Below, one piece after another: positions 26,931 to 34,913 of a stretch of 64,000 nt of DNA (its first letter is position 1; each line of letters starts with the position of its first letter). This stretch comes from Paracoccus saliphilus (lineage in GTDB: Bacteria; Pseudomonadota; Alphaproteobacteria; Rhodobacterales; Rhodobacteraceae). The notes under the pieces are model-generated. The model saw nothing but the letters and a program-made list of their open reading frames with translations, searched no databases and was not told the DNA's origin. A program made the translations under genes and the position numbers. The stretch is taken from the NCBI RefSeq assembly GCF_028553805.1, contig NZ_CP067140.1, positions 1,302,001-1,366,000 of the forward strand. Reading direction: 5' to 3'.

Positions 26931-26945
26931 GATCGGTTTTCCCTT

Positions 26946-27021
26946 GAAAACTGCCCGGTGGTTGGTGGCCGGACATGTCATCGCTCGGTATTCTTCAACG
27001 AAACCGGGCAGGGGCTGCCCG
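26946..27021 (-). promoter_or_regulatory. Attenuator-like leader with mutually exclusive hairpins
   Basis: On the minus strand three short arms occur in order: CGGGCAG (27021-27015), CTGCCCGGT (27011-27003) and ACCGGGCAG (26959-26951), the last followed by TTTTC. Arm 2 can pair perfectly with arm 1 (7 bp) or with arm 3 (9 bp), not both, and the second pairing ends next to the AAGGG ribosome site of the ABC ATPase. This is the layout of a transcription attenuator or a translation switch. The fold and any ligand are inference. Confidence 0.4.
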
Positions 27022-27181
27022 ACCATGTCTCGTGCCCCGCGTGGCCGTTGATACGGGGTTCATCGACGAAAATGCCGGTATTTTCAAGTGATGCCCCTCG
27101 AACCGGGGCGATGGCGAGAGCCAGTATCCGGAGTGGCGGGTCGAAAGTCCGGCTAAAACAGCGGATATTCGTTATTTTTAC

Positions 27182-28090
27182 TCAAAGCAAAACCATCACC
27201 AGCAGCATGATTCCGCCCGCGATGATTGCCCGGCGATAGAGCGCCAGTGCCGGCTCGAAATCCTGGGCCACGGGGTCGCGATCCTCGCCATTCAGCCAGG
27301 GCTCTTGGGCGATCCGCTGACCATAAGCGCGTGGCCCCGACAGGCGCACGCGCAATGCGGCGGCCATTGCGGCCTCGGGCCAGCCCGCATTGGGCGAGCG
27401 ATGGGCACCCGCATCGCGTCTTGCAATCCGCCAAGGATGCAGCGAACCCGAAGCGAGCGTAAACAGCAATGCCGTCAGCCGGGCCGGCAGCCAGTTCGCC
27501 GCATCGTCCAATCGCGCCGCGAAACGGCCGAATTCCTCGTGGCGCGGCGTTCGGTGCCCGATCATCGAATCCAGCGTGTTGATCGCCTTGTAGGCGGCGA
27601 TCCCCGGCAGCCCGGCTACCGCAGCCCAGAACAGCGGCGCAACCACACCATCCGAGGCATTCTCTGCCAGGCTCTCGATGCTGGCCCGCGCAAGCGCGGC
27701 TTCGTCCGCACGGGTGACATCACGTCCCACGATCATCGAGGTCGCCTCGCGGGCGGCACCGAGATTGTCGGCCAGAAGCGGCCTCTCGACCGCCCGCAAA
27801 TGGTCATGCAGGGATCGAGCCGCGACCAGCGGCCATGCGAGCAATCCGGCGATGACCGGCCCCAGCAAGGATTGCAGAAACAGCGCGGGCAAGACCGCCG
27901 CAGCTATGACGATCAGGCTGGCCGCCATTCCCTTGCCGAAGCGCTGTGCGCCCCGATTCATCTGGTTGTCCAACCGCGCGATCAGGTTGCCGATCCAGAC
28001 GACCGGGTGGCCAAGGCGGCGATGGATCGCATCGGGCCAGCCGAAAAGCGCATCGACCAGCAATGCGATCAGGGCGGTCAGGGGGAACAT
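27182..28090 (-). CDS. cobD: Adenosylcobinamide-phosphate synthase CobD/CbiB
   Basis: 302-residue membrane enzyme that attaches aminopropanol (phosphate) to adenosylcobyric acid. Family features: ALLVDALFGWPDAIHRRLGHPVVWIG (residues 9-34 region), RDVTRADEAALARASIESLAENASDGVVAPLFW (about 123-155), YKAINTLDSMIGH and SPNAGWPEAAMAAAL (about 230-245). Four to five membrane segments. It overlaps the phosphatase gene upstream by 13 bases. B12 made by this pathway is the cofactor of NrdJ encoded at 59.9 kb. Confidence 0.94.
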   Translation of the reverse strand: MFPLTALIALLVDALFGWPDAIHRRLGHPVVWIGNLIARLDNQMNRGAQRFGKGMAASLIVIAAAVLPALFLQSLLGPVIAGLLAWPLVAARSLHDHLRAVERPLLADNLGAAREATSMIVGRDVTRADEAALARASIESLAENASDGVVAPLFWAAVAGLPGIAAYKAINTLDSMIGHRTPRHEEFGRFAARLDDAANWLPARLTALLFTLASGSLHPWRIARRDAGAHRSPNAGWPEAAMAAALRVRLSGPRAYGQRIAQEPWLNGEDRDPVAQDFEPALALYRRAIIAGGIMLLVMVLL

Positions 28091-28632
28091 CCTGCCTCCG
28101 CCGTCAGGTTCACTGCCTCGACCGCCCAGCCACTGCCGGTGTTTCGCATGATCGTCAGTGATAACGGGGAGATCGAAAAGGACAGTGCCGCCGGTCCCAC
28201 GACCAGCGATAATGCCGCGCGGACCGTTCCGGCATGGGCGACGATCAAGGTATCATCCGTCAAAGCCTGCAACTCGGGTAAGACGCGGGCGGTCATGTCG
28301 TCGAAGCTTTCGCCCCCCTCGGGCCGATGGGCGGCGATCTGCTCTGGGGAGAGATCGCCGAGATCGGGTAAATCCTCGTAGCGCAGCCCTTCCCAATCGC
28401 CGTAATCCTGTTCCCATATGGCGGGATTGGTTCCGGCGATGTCCAGCCCCAACGCGGCGGCGGTCTGCAGGCATCGTTGCGCCGGGCTGCAGATCACCTG
28501 ACCGGGATCGCCGATCATGTGCCGCATCCGCGCGCAGACGGTCGAATCGCTGCAATCGGCATCCACGTCGCGGCGCCCGGCCAGCCGTCCTCCGGTCACC
28601 GGGGGTGCATGGCGCAGAAGTTTCAGCCGCAT
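28078..28632 (-). CDS. Histidine phosphatase family protein (possible alpha-ribazole phosphatase)
   Basis: 184-residue phosphoglycerate-mutase-like phosphatase. The phospho-accepting histidine is in LKLLRHAPPV (residue 8), followed by VICSPAQRCLQTAAAL with the conserved arginine, an acidic WEQDYGDWEG motif typical of CobC-type enzymes, and the second histidine in LIVAHAGTVRAAL. The overlap with cobD suggests it removes the phosphate from alpha-ribazole phosphate in cobalamin assembly, but family members vary in substrate. Confidence 0.75.
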   Translation of the reverse strand: MRLKLLRHAPPVTGGRLAGRRDVDADCSDSTVCARMRHMIGDPGQVICSPAQRCLQTAAALGLDIAGTNPAIWEQDYGDWEGLRYEDLPDLGDLSPEQIAAHRPEGGESFDDMTARVLPELQALTDDTLIVAHAGTVRAALSLVVGPAALSFSISPLSLTIMRNTGSGWAVEAVNLTAEAGCSP

Positions 28633-28771
28633 GGATCCGTATCCCTGTATTCCACAATGCAGGCAGGACTAGCGCAATCCGGTCATGTCCAAAAGCTGCA
28701 ATATTGACCTGCAGGGGGATCGGGCGCAGGCTTTGCTTGACGGAAGGCATCCGCTTGGCATAATCATATTA

Positions 28772-28785
28772 AATGAACGTATGTT
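28772..28785. promoter_or_regulatory. Palindromic operator candidate upstream of the leucine-degradation operon
   Basis: TGAAC-N4-GTTCA inverted repeat lies about 25-37 bp before the isovaleryl-CoA dehydrogenase start. Its symmetry and place suit a dimeric regulator of the operon, but it does not match the MerR-type LiuR motif as I know it, and no regulator gene lies beside it. Confidence 0.4.
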
Positions 28786-28808
28786 CAATAAATGGGAGGA
28801 GGGGCGCG

Positions 28809-29969
28809 ATGTTCACCCAGGGAATGCAATTCGATCTTGGCGAGGATGTGAACGCGTTGCGCGATATGGTGCATCGTTGGGCGCAGGAACGCGTCAAGCC
28901 CCTGGCGGGCGAGGTGGACAGCAAGAACGAGTTTCCCAACGAGCTCTGGACCGAGATGGGCGAATTGGGCCTTCTGGGCATGACCGTATCCGAGGAATAT
29001 GGCGGCTCCGGCATGGGCTATCTGGCGCATGTGGTCGCAGTCGAGGAGATCGCCCGGGCATCGGCCTCGGTCAGCCTGTCCTATGGGGCACATTCGAACC
29101 TGTGTGTGAATCAGATCAAGCTGAACGGCACGGATGAGCAGCGGGCGAAATACCTGCCCCGGCTGTGCAGTGGCGAGGATGTCGGCGCGCTGGCCATGTC
29201 CGAGGAAGGGGCGGGCAGCGATGTCGTCAGCATGAAGCTGCGGGCCGAGAAGAAGAATGACCGCTACGTCCTGAACGGCAACAAATACTGGATCACCAAC
29301 GCGCCGGATGCGCAGACGCTGGTGGTCTATGCCAAGACTGACCCGGATGCCGGCAGTAAGGGCATCACCGCCTTTATCGTCGAGCGCGGGATGCAGGGTT
29401 TCTCGACCAGCCCGCATTTCGACAAGCTGGGAATGCGCGGCTCGAACACCGGCGAGTTGATCTTCGAGAATTGCGAGATCCCCTTTGAGAATGTTCTGGG
29501 CGAGGAAGGCCGTGGCGTGCGCGTGTTGATGTCGGGCCTCGATTACGAGCGGCTGGTGCTGTCGGGCATCGGCACCGGGATCATGGCAGCCTGTCTGGAC
29601 GAGGTGATGCCCTATGTCGCCGAGCGCAAGCAGTTCGGCCAGCCGATCGGGTCGTTCCAGCTCATGCAGGGCAAGATCGCCGATATGTATGTCGCCCTGA
29701 ACACCGCGCGCGCCTATGTCTACGAGGTGGCCAGGGCCTGCGACGCGGGCAAGGTGACGCGGCAGGACGCGGCGGGCGCGGTGCTTTACGCCTCCGAGCA
29801 GGCGATGGTTCAGGCGCATCAGGCGGTGCAGGCCCTTGGTGGTGCCGGTTTCCTGAATGACAGCGTGGTCAGCCGCCTGTTCCGCGATGCCAAGCTGATG
29901 GAGATCGGCGCGGGCACCAGCGAAATCCGCCGGATGTTGATCGGGCGAGAGCTGATGGGGCTGGTCTGA
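28809..29969 (+). CDS. ivd: Isovaleryl-CoA dehydrogenase
   Basis: 386-residue flavoprotein acyl-CoA dehydrogenase that oxidises isovaleryl-CoA to 3-methylcrotonyl-CoA in leucine breakdown. Visible family parts: [33 protein letters not shown] (isovaleryl-type), [23 protein letters not shown]/substrate motif YWITNAPDA, and the C-terminal catalytic-base region AIQ-like [30 protein letters not shown]. Start at 28809 because GGGAGGAGG lies just before it. The following genes encode the next pathway steps, which fixes the substrate better than sequence alone. Confidence 0.93.
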   Translation: MFTQGMQFDLGEDVNALRDMVHRWAQERVKPLAGEVDSKNEFPNELWTEMGELGLLGMTVSEEYGGSGMGYLAHVVAVEEIARASASVSLSYGAHSNLCVNQIKLNGTDEQRAKYLPRLCSGEDVGALAMSEEGAGSDVVSMKLRAEKKNDRYVLNGNKYWITNAPDAQTLVVYAKTDPDAGSKGITAFIVERGMQGFSTSPHFDKLGMRGSNTGELIFENCEIPFENVLGEEGRGVRVLMSGLDYERLVLSGIGTGIMAACLDEVMPYVAERKQFGQPIGSFQLMQGKIADMYVALNTARAYVYEVARACDAGKVTRQDAAGAVLYASEQAMVQAHQAVQALGGAGFLNDSVVSRLFRDAKLMEIGAGTSEIRRMLIGRELMGLV

Positions 29970-30499
29970 TGCGGGGACTCGTCATTGCATTCACGGTGAT
30001 CGCGGGTGGGGCGATGGCGCAGGATGCCGAGCTGCCTGCCTTTGACCCGACTCTGCTGGAGACCTGCCTCGACAACGCCTCGCTACGCGCCGAGCAAGGC
30101 GACGACAAGGACGCGGAAAGCTGCATCGGCGTGGCCGCCGAGCAATGCATGGAAGGAGAGGGCGGTTATTCGACCTCTGGGATGTTCCAATGCCTGCAGC
30201 AAGAATCGGATTGGTGGGACGCGCGTCTGAACGATTCCTATTCCGCGTTGATGGCATCGGCGGAGAACATGGATCGCGAAGCCGCCGAGGGGGACTCTCC
30301 CGCTGGCGAGCAGGCACCGTTGCTGAAGGATATGCAGCGGCGCTGGATCGAGTTTCGTGACGCCGCCTGTGCCTATGAATATTCGCGGTGGGGCATGGGC
30401 TCGGGCCGGATTCCCGCCGGAGAGAATTGCCATATGATCCTGACCGCAAGGCAGGCGCTCTGGCTGGAGGAGTATCGCCGTGAGGATGGTGGAAACTGA
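29969..30499 (+). CDS. Secreted LprI/DUF1311 family protein
   Basis: 176-residue exported protein. Signal peptide [17 protein letters not shown] with cleavage before QDAEL. The mature part has the DUF1311 (LprI, lysozyme-inhibitor-like) pattern: several spaced cysteines (CLDNAS, CIGVAAEQC, CLQQESDWWDARLNDSYSAL) and MQRRWIEFRDAACAYEYSRW. Starts exactly at the ivd stop region (shared base), so it is co-transcribed. Function in a leucine catabolic operon is unknown; periplasmic location expected. Confidence 0.8.
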   Translation: MRGLVIAFTVIAGGAMAQDAELPAFDPTLLETCLDNASLRAEQGDDKDAESCIGVAAEQCMEGEGGYSTSGMFQCLQQESDWWDARLNDSYSALMASAENMDREAAEGDSPAGEQAPLLKDMQRRWIEFRDAACAYEYSRWGMGSGRIPAGENCHMILTARQALWLEEYRREDGGN

Positions 30500-30574
30500 C
30501 CTCGCCTCACGAGGCTTTGCTTGAACGCCCGCGGTCTGGCGGGGTTGGGGGAGCATAGCCGTTTGGAGGACATC

Positions 30575-31072
30575 ATGAAGCTGACGAGATCGATCACGAT
30601 TGCCGCTTTCGCCATCAACCTCAACGCGTTGCCTGTCTTCGCCGGCGATGCCTCGGGGTTGGACCCGGCGGCGATCGACCAATGCATCGAGGCGGGAGAG
30701 GGCGGCGATTGCGCGGATGCCGGAATGCAGGCTTGCCGTGAATATGCAGAGACGAAATATACTGGGGACGATCCCGATTTCGTCGAGAAGAACTGTCTCG
30801 ACGCCTCGCATCAGGCTTGGGAAGCCAAGTTGAGCGATATTTATCAGGCGCTGTTGGACAAAGAGGGCGACGCCGGGATCAAACCCCAGGAAATGCTGCG
30901 CCAGACCGAGCATGCCTGGATCGGTTTCCGTGATAGCCTGTGCAATTATGCGATGGAAGCGGCCAAAGCGCGCGAGGCAGGCGGTGATCTCGCCCGGTTG
31001 AAATGCCAAAGGGACGAGGCCGCGCGGCATTGGGCACTGCTGAATACCCGTCTGGAGGGGATGCGGGAATGA
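30575..31072 (+). CDS. Second secreted LprI/DUF1311 family protein
   Basis: 165-residue exported paralogue of the preceding gene. Signal peptide MKLTRSITIAAFAINLNALP with cleavage after VFA. Same pattern: CIEAGEGGDCADAGMQACREYAE, CLDASHQAWEAKLSDIYQALL and RQTEHAWIGFRDSLCNY. TTGGAGGA precedes the ATG at 30575. It overlaps the acyl-CoA synthetase gene by 4 bases. Side-by-side copies suggest local duplication followed by divergence, since identity is confined to the cysteine frame and the W-x-x-FRD motif. Confidence 0.8.
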   Translation: MKLTRSITIAAFAINLNALPVFAGDASGLDPAAIDQCIEAGEGGDCADAGMQACREYAETKYTGDDPDFVEKNCLDASHQAWEAKLSDIYQALLDKEGDAGIKPQEMLRQTEHAWIGFRDSLCNYAMEAAKAREAGGDLARLKCQRDEAARHWALLNTRLEGMRE

Positions 31073-32622
31073 CCACATTGACCTGCCATGACTATCCGGC
31101 ACTGCGGCGCGATTTCCGTTGGGATTTCCCCGCCCGTCTGAACATGGCCGATCAATGCCTGTCGCATCATGGATCGCGCGTGGCGATCATCGAATATGAC
31201 GGCACGCCGCATCCCGTGACCTATGCGGAACTGGCGCAAATGGCCGCGACATTGGCCCATGCATTGCAGGCGCAGCGGGGCGAGCGGGTGGCGGTTCTGC
31301 GCACGCAATCGGCCTGGACGGCGGCGGCGCATCTGGCAGTGTGGAAATCGGCGGCGATCTCGATCCCGTTGTTCAAGCTGTTCGGTCCCGAGGCGCTGGA
31401 ACTGCGTCTGCGCGATGCCGGTGTCCGCACGGTGATCGCCGATGCCGAGGGGCGCGAGATGCTGCGCAGTTTCCCCGATCTTCGGGTGATCGTGCCCGAA
31501 GACGGGTTGCCTGAGGCAGGCCCCTTCGCCCCCCTGCCGACGGGCCCTGAAGACCCTGCGGTGATCATCTATACATCAGGCACGACCGGGGCACCCAAGG
31601 GCGCGCTGCATGGTCACCGCGTGCTGACCGGCCATCTGCCGGGCGTCGAGATGAGCCACGACCTGCTCGGCCAGCCCGGCGATTGCCTGTGGACGCCTGC
31701 GGATTGGGCATGGATCGGCGGATTGTTCGACGTGCTGATGCCGGGACTCGCGCTTGGCGTGCCGGTGGTGGCGGTCCGGATGCCCAAATTCGATCCTTCC
31801 GAAATGACCCGGCTGATCGCCGATTGCGGGGTGCGGAACATCTTTTTCCCACCGACCGCGCTGAAAATGTTGAAGGCCGCCGATATCTCCATCACCGGGT
31901 TGCGCTCGGTCGCATCCGGCGGAGAGACGCTCGGGGCCGAGATGCTGGATTGGGGGTGGCAGGCCTTTGGCCTGACGATCAACGAATTCTACGGCCAGAC
32001 CGAATGCAACATGGTGGCTTCCTCGACCGCGTCGATGTTCGCCGCCCGTCCGGGGTCGATCGGCAAGGCCGTGCCGGGCTTCGATGTGCAGGTGATCGAC
32101 GAAAGCGGCCAGCCGACCGATGCCGAGGGCGATATCGCCGTGCGGCGCGGGGCCGGGTCGATGATGCTGGAATACTGGAACCGCCCCGACGCGACGGCCG
32201 AGAAATTCCGCGGCGAGTGGCTGGTGACCGGTGACCGTGGCGTGATCGAGGATGGCTATATCCGCTTTGTGGGACGCGACGATGACGTGATCACATCGGC
32301 GGGCTATCGCATCGGCCCCTCCGAGATCGAGGATTGCCTGCTGAAACATCCCGCGGTCGCGCAGGCGGGGGTCGTCGGCAAGCCCGATCCCGTAAGAACG
32401 GAAATCGTCAAGGCTTACATCGTGTTGCGGGACGGGTTCGATCCATCGACAGATCTGGCCTCCGAGTTGCAATCCCACGCCAAACGATTTTCTGCCGCGC
32501 ATTCCTACCCGCGCGAGATCGCCTTTCTCGACGCCCTTCCGATGACCGTGACCGGCAAGGTGATGCGGCGGGAATTGCGGAATCTGGCGATTGCCGAAAT
32601 CGAGGGAGGCAGCGATGGATAG
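31069..32622 (+). CDS. AMP-forming acyl-CoA synthetase
   Basis: 517-residue ANL-superfamily ligase. The P-loop-like AMP motif IIYTSGTTGAPKGALHGH is at about residue 164, with TPADWAWIGGLFDVLMPGL, NEFYGQTECNMV (about 305), YRIGPSEIEDCLLKHPAV (about 410) and the C-terminal lysine motif MTVTGKVMRRELR. The short N-terminus and WIGG segment resemble medium-chain acyl-CoA or acetyl-CoA synthetases. In this operon it could activate acetoacetate from HMG-CoA lyase, or isovalerate. Overlaps the upstream gene by 4 bases; a 63-bp gap follows. Confidence 0.85.
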   Translation: MTTLTCHDYPALRRDFRWDFPARLNMADQCLSHHGSRVAIIEYDGTPHPVTYAELAQMAATLAHALQAQRGERVAVLRTQSAWTAAAHLAVWKSAAISIPLFKLFGPEALELRLRDAGVRTVIADAEGREMLRSFPDLRVIVPEDGLPEAGPFAPLPTGPEDPAVIIYTSGTTGAPKGALHGHRVLTGHLPGVEMSHDLLGQPGDCLWTPADWAWIGGLFDVLMPGLALGVPVVAVRMPKFDPSEMTRLIADCGVRNIFFPPTALKMLKAADISITGLRSVASGGETLGAEMLDWGWQAFGLTINEFYGQTECNMVASSTASMFAARPGSIGKAVPGFDVQVIDESGQPTDAEGDIAVRRGAGSMMLEYWNRPDATAEKFRGEWLVTGDRGVIEDGYIRFVGRDDDVITSAGYRIGPSEIEDCLLKHPAVAQAGVVGKPDPVRTEIVKAYIVLRDGFDPSTDLASELQSHAKRFSAAHSYPREIAFLDALPMTVTGKVMRRELRNLAIAEIEGGSDG

Positions 32623-32685
32623 CGCATGTCCCTGCAACCGACGCCAGATGACGACCGAATTTTTCCAGATCGGAGCCCGCCGCGT

Positions 32686-34290
32686 ATGAAACTCAAATCC
32701 GCAGCCCTGACCACGTCCGACGCATTCAAGGCCAATCGCGAAGCGCATGTGGCCCTGCTCGCCACCGCTCGCGAGGCCGCCGAGGCAGCCGCCGCCGGGG
32801 GCGGGACCAAGTCGATGGAGCGCCATGTCAGCCGCGGCAAGATGCCTCCGCGCGAACGGGTGGCGAACCTGCTCGATCCCGGCTCGCCCTTTCTCGAAAT
32901 TGGCGCGACGGCGGCGCATGGCATGTATGATGGCGCGGCGCCCGGTGCCGGTGTGATTGCCGGGATCGGGCGGGTTCATGGCCAGGACGTGATGGTCGTC
33001 GCCAATGACGCGACGGTGAAGGGCGGCACCTATTACCCGATATCGGTGAAAAAACACCTCCGCGCCCAAGAGATCGCGGCGGAATGCCATCTGCCCTGCG
33101 TCTACCTTGTGGATAGCGGCGGCGCGAACCTGCCCAACCAGGACGAGGTCTTTCCCGACCGCGATCATTTCGGACGCATCTTTTACAATCAGGCGCAGAT
33201 GTCGGCCAAGGGCATTCCGCAGATCGCCGTGGTCATGGGCTCCTGCACCGCGGGCGGCGCCTATGTGCCCGCCATGTCGGATGTGACGATCATCGTCCGC
33301 GATCAGGGCACGATCTTCCTCGCCGGTCCACCGCTGGTCAAGGCCGCCACCGGAGAGGTCGTGACGGCCGAGGATCTGGGCGGCGGCGACGTCCATACCC
33401 GCCTGTCCGGCGTCGCCGATTATCTGGCCGAGGACGATGCCCATGCGCTCGCGCAGGCCCGTCGCGCCATCGGCAATCTCAACCGCCGGATGCCCGAAAG
33501 CGTCCTCTGGCAATCGCCCGAACCCCCGGCTTATGACCCCGACGAGATCCTCGGAGTGGTGCCCGCCGATCTGCGTACACCCTATGACATCCGCGAGGTG
33601 ATAGCCCGCACCGTGGACGGCTCGCGCTTCGACGAGTTCAAGGCGCGTTTCGGCGAGACGCTGGTGACGGGTTTCGCCCATGTCGAGGGCTGCCCGGTCG
33701 GCATTGTCGCCAATAACGGCGTGCTGTTCTCGGAAGCAGCGCAGAAAGGCGCGCATTTCATCGAGCTTTGCTCGCAACGCGGCATTCCGCTGGTGTTCCT
33801 GCAGAACATCACCGGCTTCATGGTCGGCCGGAAATACGAGAACGAGGGCATCGCCCGCCACGGCGCCAAGATGGTGACGGCGGTCGCCACGAGTTCGGTG
33901 CCCAAGATCACCATGCTGGTCGGCGGCTCTTTCGGGGCGGGGAACTATGGCATGGCGGGCCGCGCCTATTCGCCCCGCTTCCTGTGGACATGGCCCAATA
34001 GCCGGATCTCGGTGATGGGCGGGGAACAGGCGGCGGGCGTGCTGGCCACCGTCAAGCGCGACGGGATCGAGCGGCAGGGCGGCAGCTGGTCCGCCGAGGA
34101 AGAGGCGGAATTCAAGCGCCCCACGATCGAGATGTTCGAGCGCCAGTCGCACCCGCTCTATGCCTCGGCGCGGCTTTGGGATGACGGCATCATCGACCCG
34201 CGGAAAAGCCGCGAGGTGCTGGCCCTGTCGCTGCGCGCCAGCCTGAACGCGCCGATTGAACCGACGCGCTTCGGTGTCTTCCGGATGTGA
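32686..34290 (+). CDS. liuB: Methylcrotonyl-CoA carboxylase, carboxyltransferase (beta) subunit
   Basis: 534-residue carboxyltransferase that moves CO2 from biotin to 3-methylcrotonyl-CoA. Family start [21 protein letters not shown] at 32686; [30 protein letters not shown]; paired crotonase-fold halves with [15 protein letters not shown] (about 185-199) and the C-terminal [20 protein letters not shown] (about 412-430). The [20 protein letters not shown] stretch is typical of MCC rather than propionyl-CoA carboxylase. Partner alpha subunit is 620 bp downstream, separated by a macrodomain gene. Confidence 0.95.
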   Translation: MKLKSAALTTSDAFKANREAHVALLATAREAAEAAAAGGGTKSMERHVSRGKMPPRERVANLLDPGSPFLEIGATAAHGMYDGAAPGAGVIAGIGRVHGQDVMVVANDATVKGGTYYPISVKKHLRAQEIAAECHLPCVYLVDSGGANLPNQDEVFPDRDHFGRIFYNQAQMSAKGIPQIAVVMGSCTAGGAYVPAMSDVTIIVRDQGTIFLAGPPLVKAATGEVVTAEDLGGGDVHTRLSGVADYLAEDDAHALAQARRAIGNLNRRMPESVLWQSPEPPAYDPDEILGVVPADLRTPYDIREVIARTVDGSRFDEFKARFGETLVTGFAHVEGCPVGIVANNGVLFSEAAQKGAHFIELCSQRGIPLVFLQNITGFMVGRKYENEGIARHGAKMVTAVATSSVPKITMLVGGSFGAGNYGMAGRAYSPRFLWTWPNSRISVMGGEQAAGVLATVKRDGIERQGGSWSAEEEAEFKRPTIEMFERQSHPLYASARLWDDGIIDPRKSREVLALSLRASLNAPIEPTRFGVFRM

Positions 34291-34310
34291 TTGTGGCGAT
34301 GATGGATGCC

Positions 34311-34343
34311 TCCGGCGGGGATATTTTCATGAAGAAGAAGGGG
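34311..34343 (-). repeat. Interspersed repeat, short form, inverted (copy 2)
   Basis: The plus strand reads GGCGGGGATATTTTCATGAAGAAGAAGG in two parts, the reverse complement of the CTTCTTCTTCATG-AAATA-CCCC head of the other copies. It ends at the ribosome-binding region of the macrodomain gene. Confidence 0.65.
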
Positions 34344-34348
34344 CCGGA

Positions 34349-34834
34349 ATGATACGGGTCTGGCAGGGAGATATCACCACATTGACCGTTGATGCCATCG
34401 TCAACGCGGCCAACGAGACGCTGCTTGGCGGCGGCGGTGTCGATGGAGCGATCCATCGCGCGGCAGGGCCCGGCTTGCTGGAGGAATGCCGCAGGATCGG
34501 TGGCTGCCCGACGGGGGAGGCGCGCATCACCGGCGGCTACGATCTGCCCGCCCGGCATGTCATCCATACGGTCGGCCCGATCTGGCGAGGGGGTGATCAG
34601 GGCGAGGACGACCTGCTTGCCTCGGCCTATCGCAACAGCCTCATGCTGGCCCGCGAGCACGGGTTCGCCAGCATCGCCTTCCCGGCGATCTCGACCGGCA
34701 TCTACGGTTTTCCACCCGACCGCGCCGCTCGTATCGCCGTCGAGACGATCCGGGAACATGGCGAATCCTTTCAGGTGACGCTGGTCGCCTTTGACCACGC
34801 TGCTGCCCGGTATCTCGAAGAGGCGCTCGGATGA
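34349..34834 (+). CDS. Macrodomain protein, O-acetyl-ADP-ribose deacetylase type (YmdB-like)
   Basis: 161-residue single macrodomain of the MacroD/YmdB type, which hydrolyses O-acetyl-ADP-ribose or mono-ADP-ribosyl-aspartate/glutamate. Motifs: [23 protein letters not shown] (about residues 14-36, catalytic loop Asn/Asp), [22 protein letters not shown] (about 59-80) and [20 protein letters not shown] (about 119-138). It lies inside the leucine operon between the carboxylase subunit genes and is flanked by inverted repeat copies, suggesting insertion as a unit. A link to sirtuin-type deacylation of acyl-lysines made by reactive CoA esters is possible but unproven. Confidence 0.93.
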   Translation: MIRVWQGDITTLTVDAIVNAANETLLGGGGVDGAIHRAAGPGLLEECRRIGGCPTGEARITGGYDLPARHVIHTVGPIWRGGDQGEDDLLASAYRNSLMLAREHGFASIAFPAISTGIYGFPPDRAARIAVETIREHGESFQVTLVAFDHAAARYLEEALG

Positions 34835-34835
34835 C

Positions 34836-34893
34836 CTCTTCTTCTTCATGCAAATATCCCGCGGGGGTCCGGGGGCGCGAAGCCCCCGGCGGC
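34836..34893 (+). repeat. Interspersed repeat, short form (copy 3) with strong hairpin
   Basis: CTCTTCTTCTTCATGCAAAT followed by ATCCCGCGGGGG, then an 8-bp stem CCGGGGGC/GCCCCCGG at 34869-34889 with a GCGAA loop. It begins one base after the macrodomain stop and ends 20 bp before the carboxylase alpha start. Confidence 0.7.
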
Positions 34894-34913
34894 CGCCAAG
34901 CCAAGGACCTGCC

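Noticed and set aside
28633..28808. Cobalamin riboswitch upstream of the phosphatase-cobD pair, or before nrdJ
   Set aside because: The B12-box word is not seen in either gap.
31576..34152. Minus-strand frame of about 860 codons opposite the acyl-CoA synthetase and carboxylase beta
   Set aside because: Same codon-bias artefact; both plus-strand genes have intact catalytic motifs.
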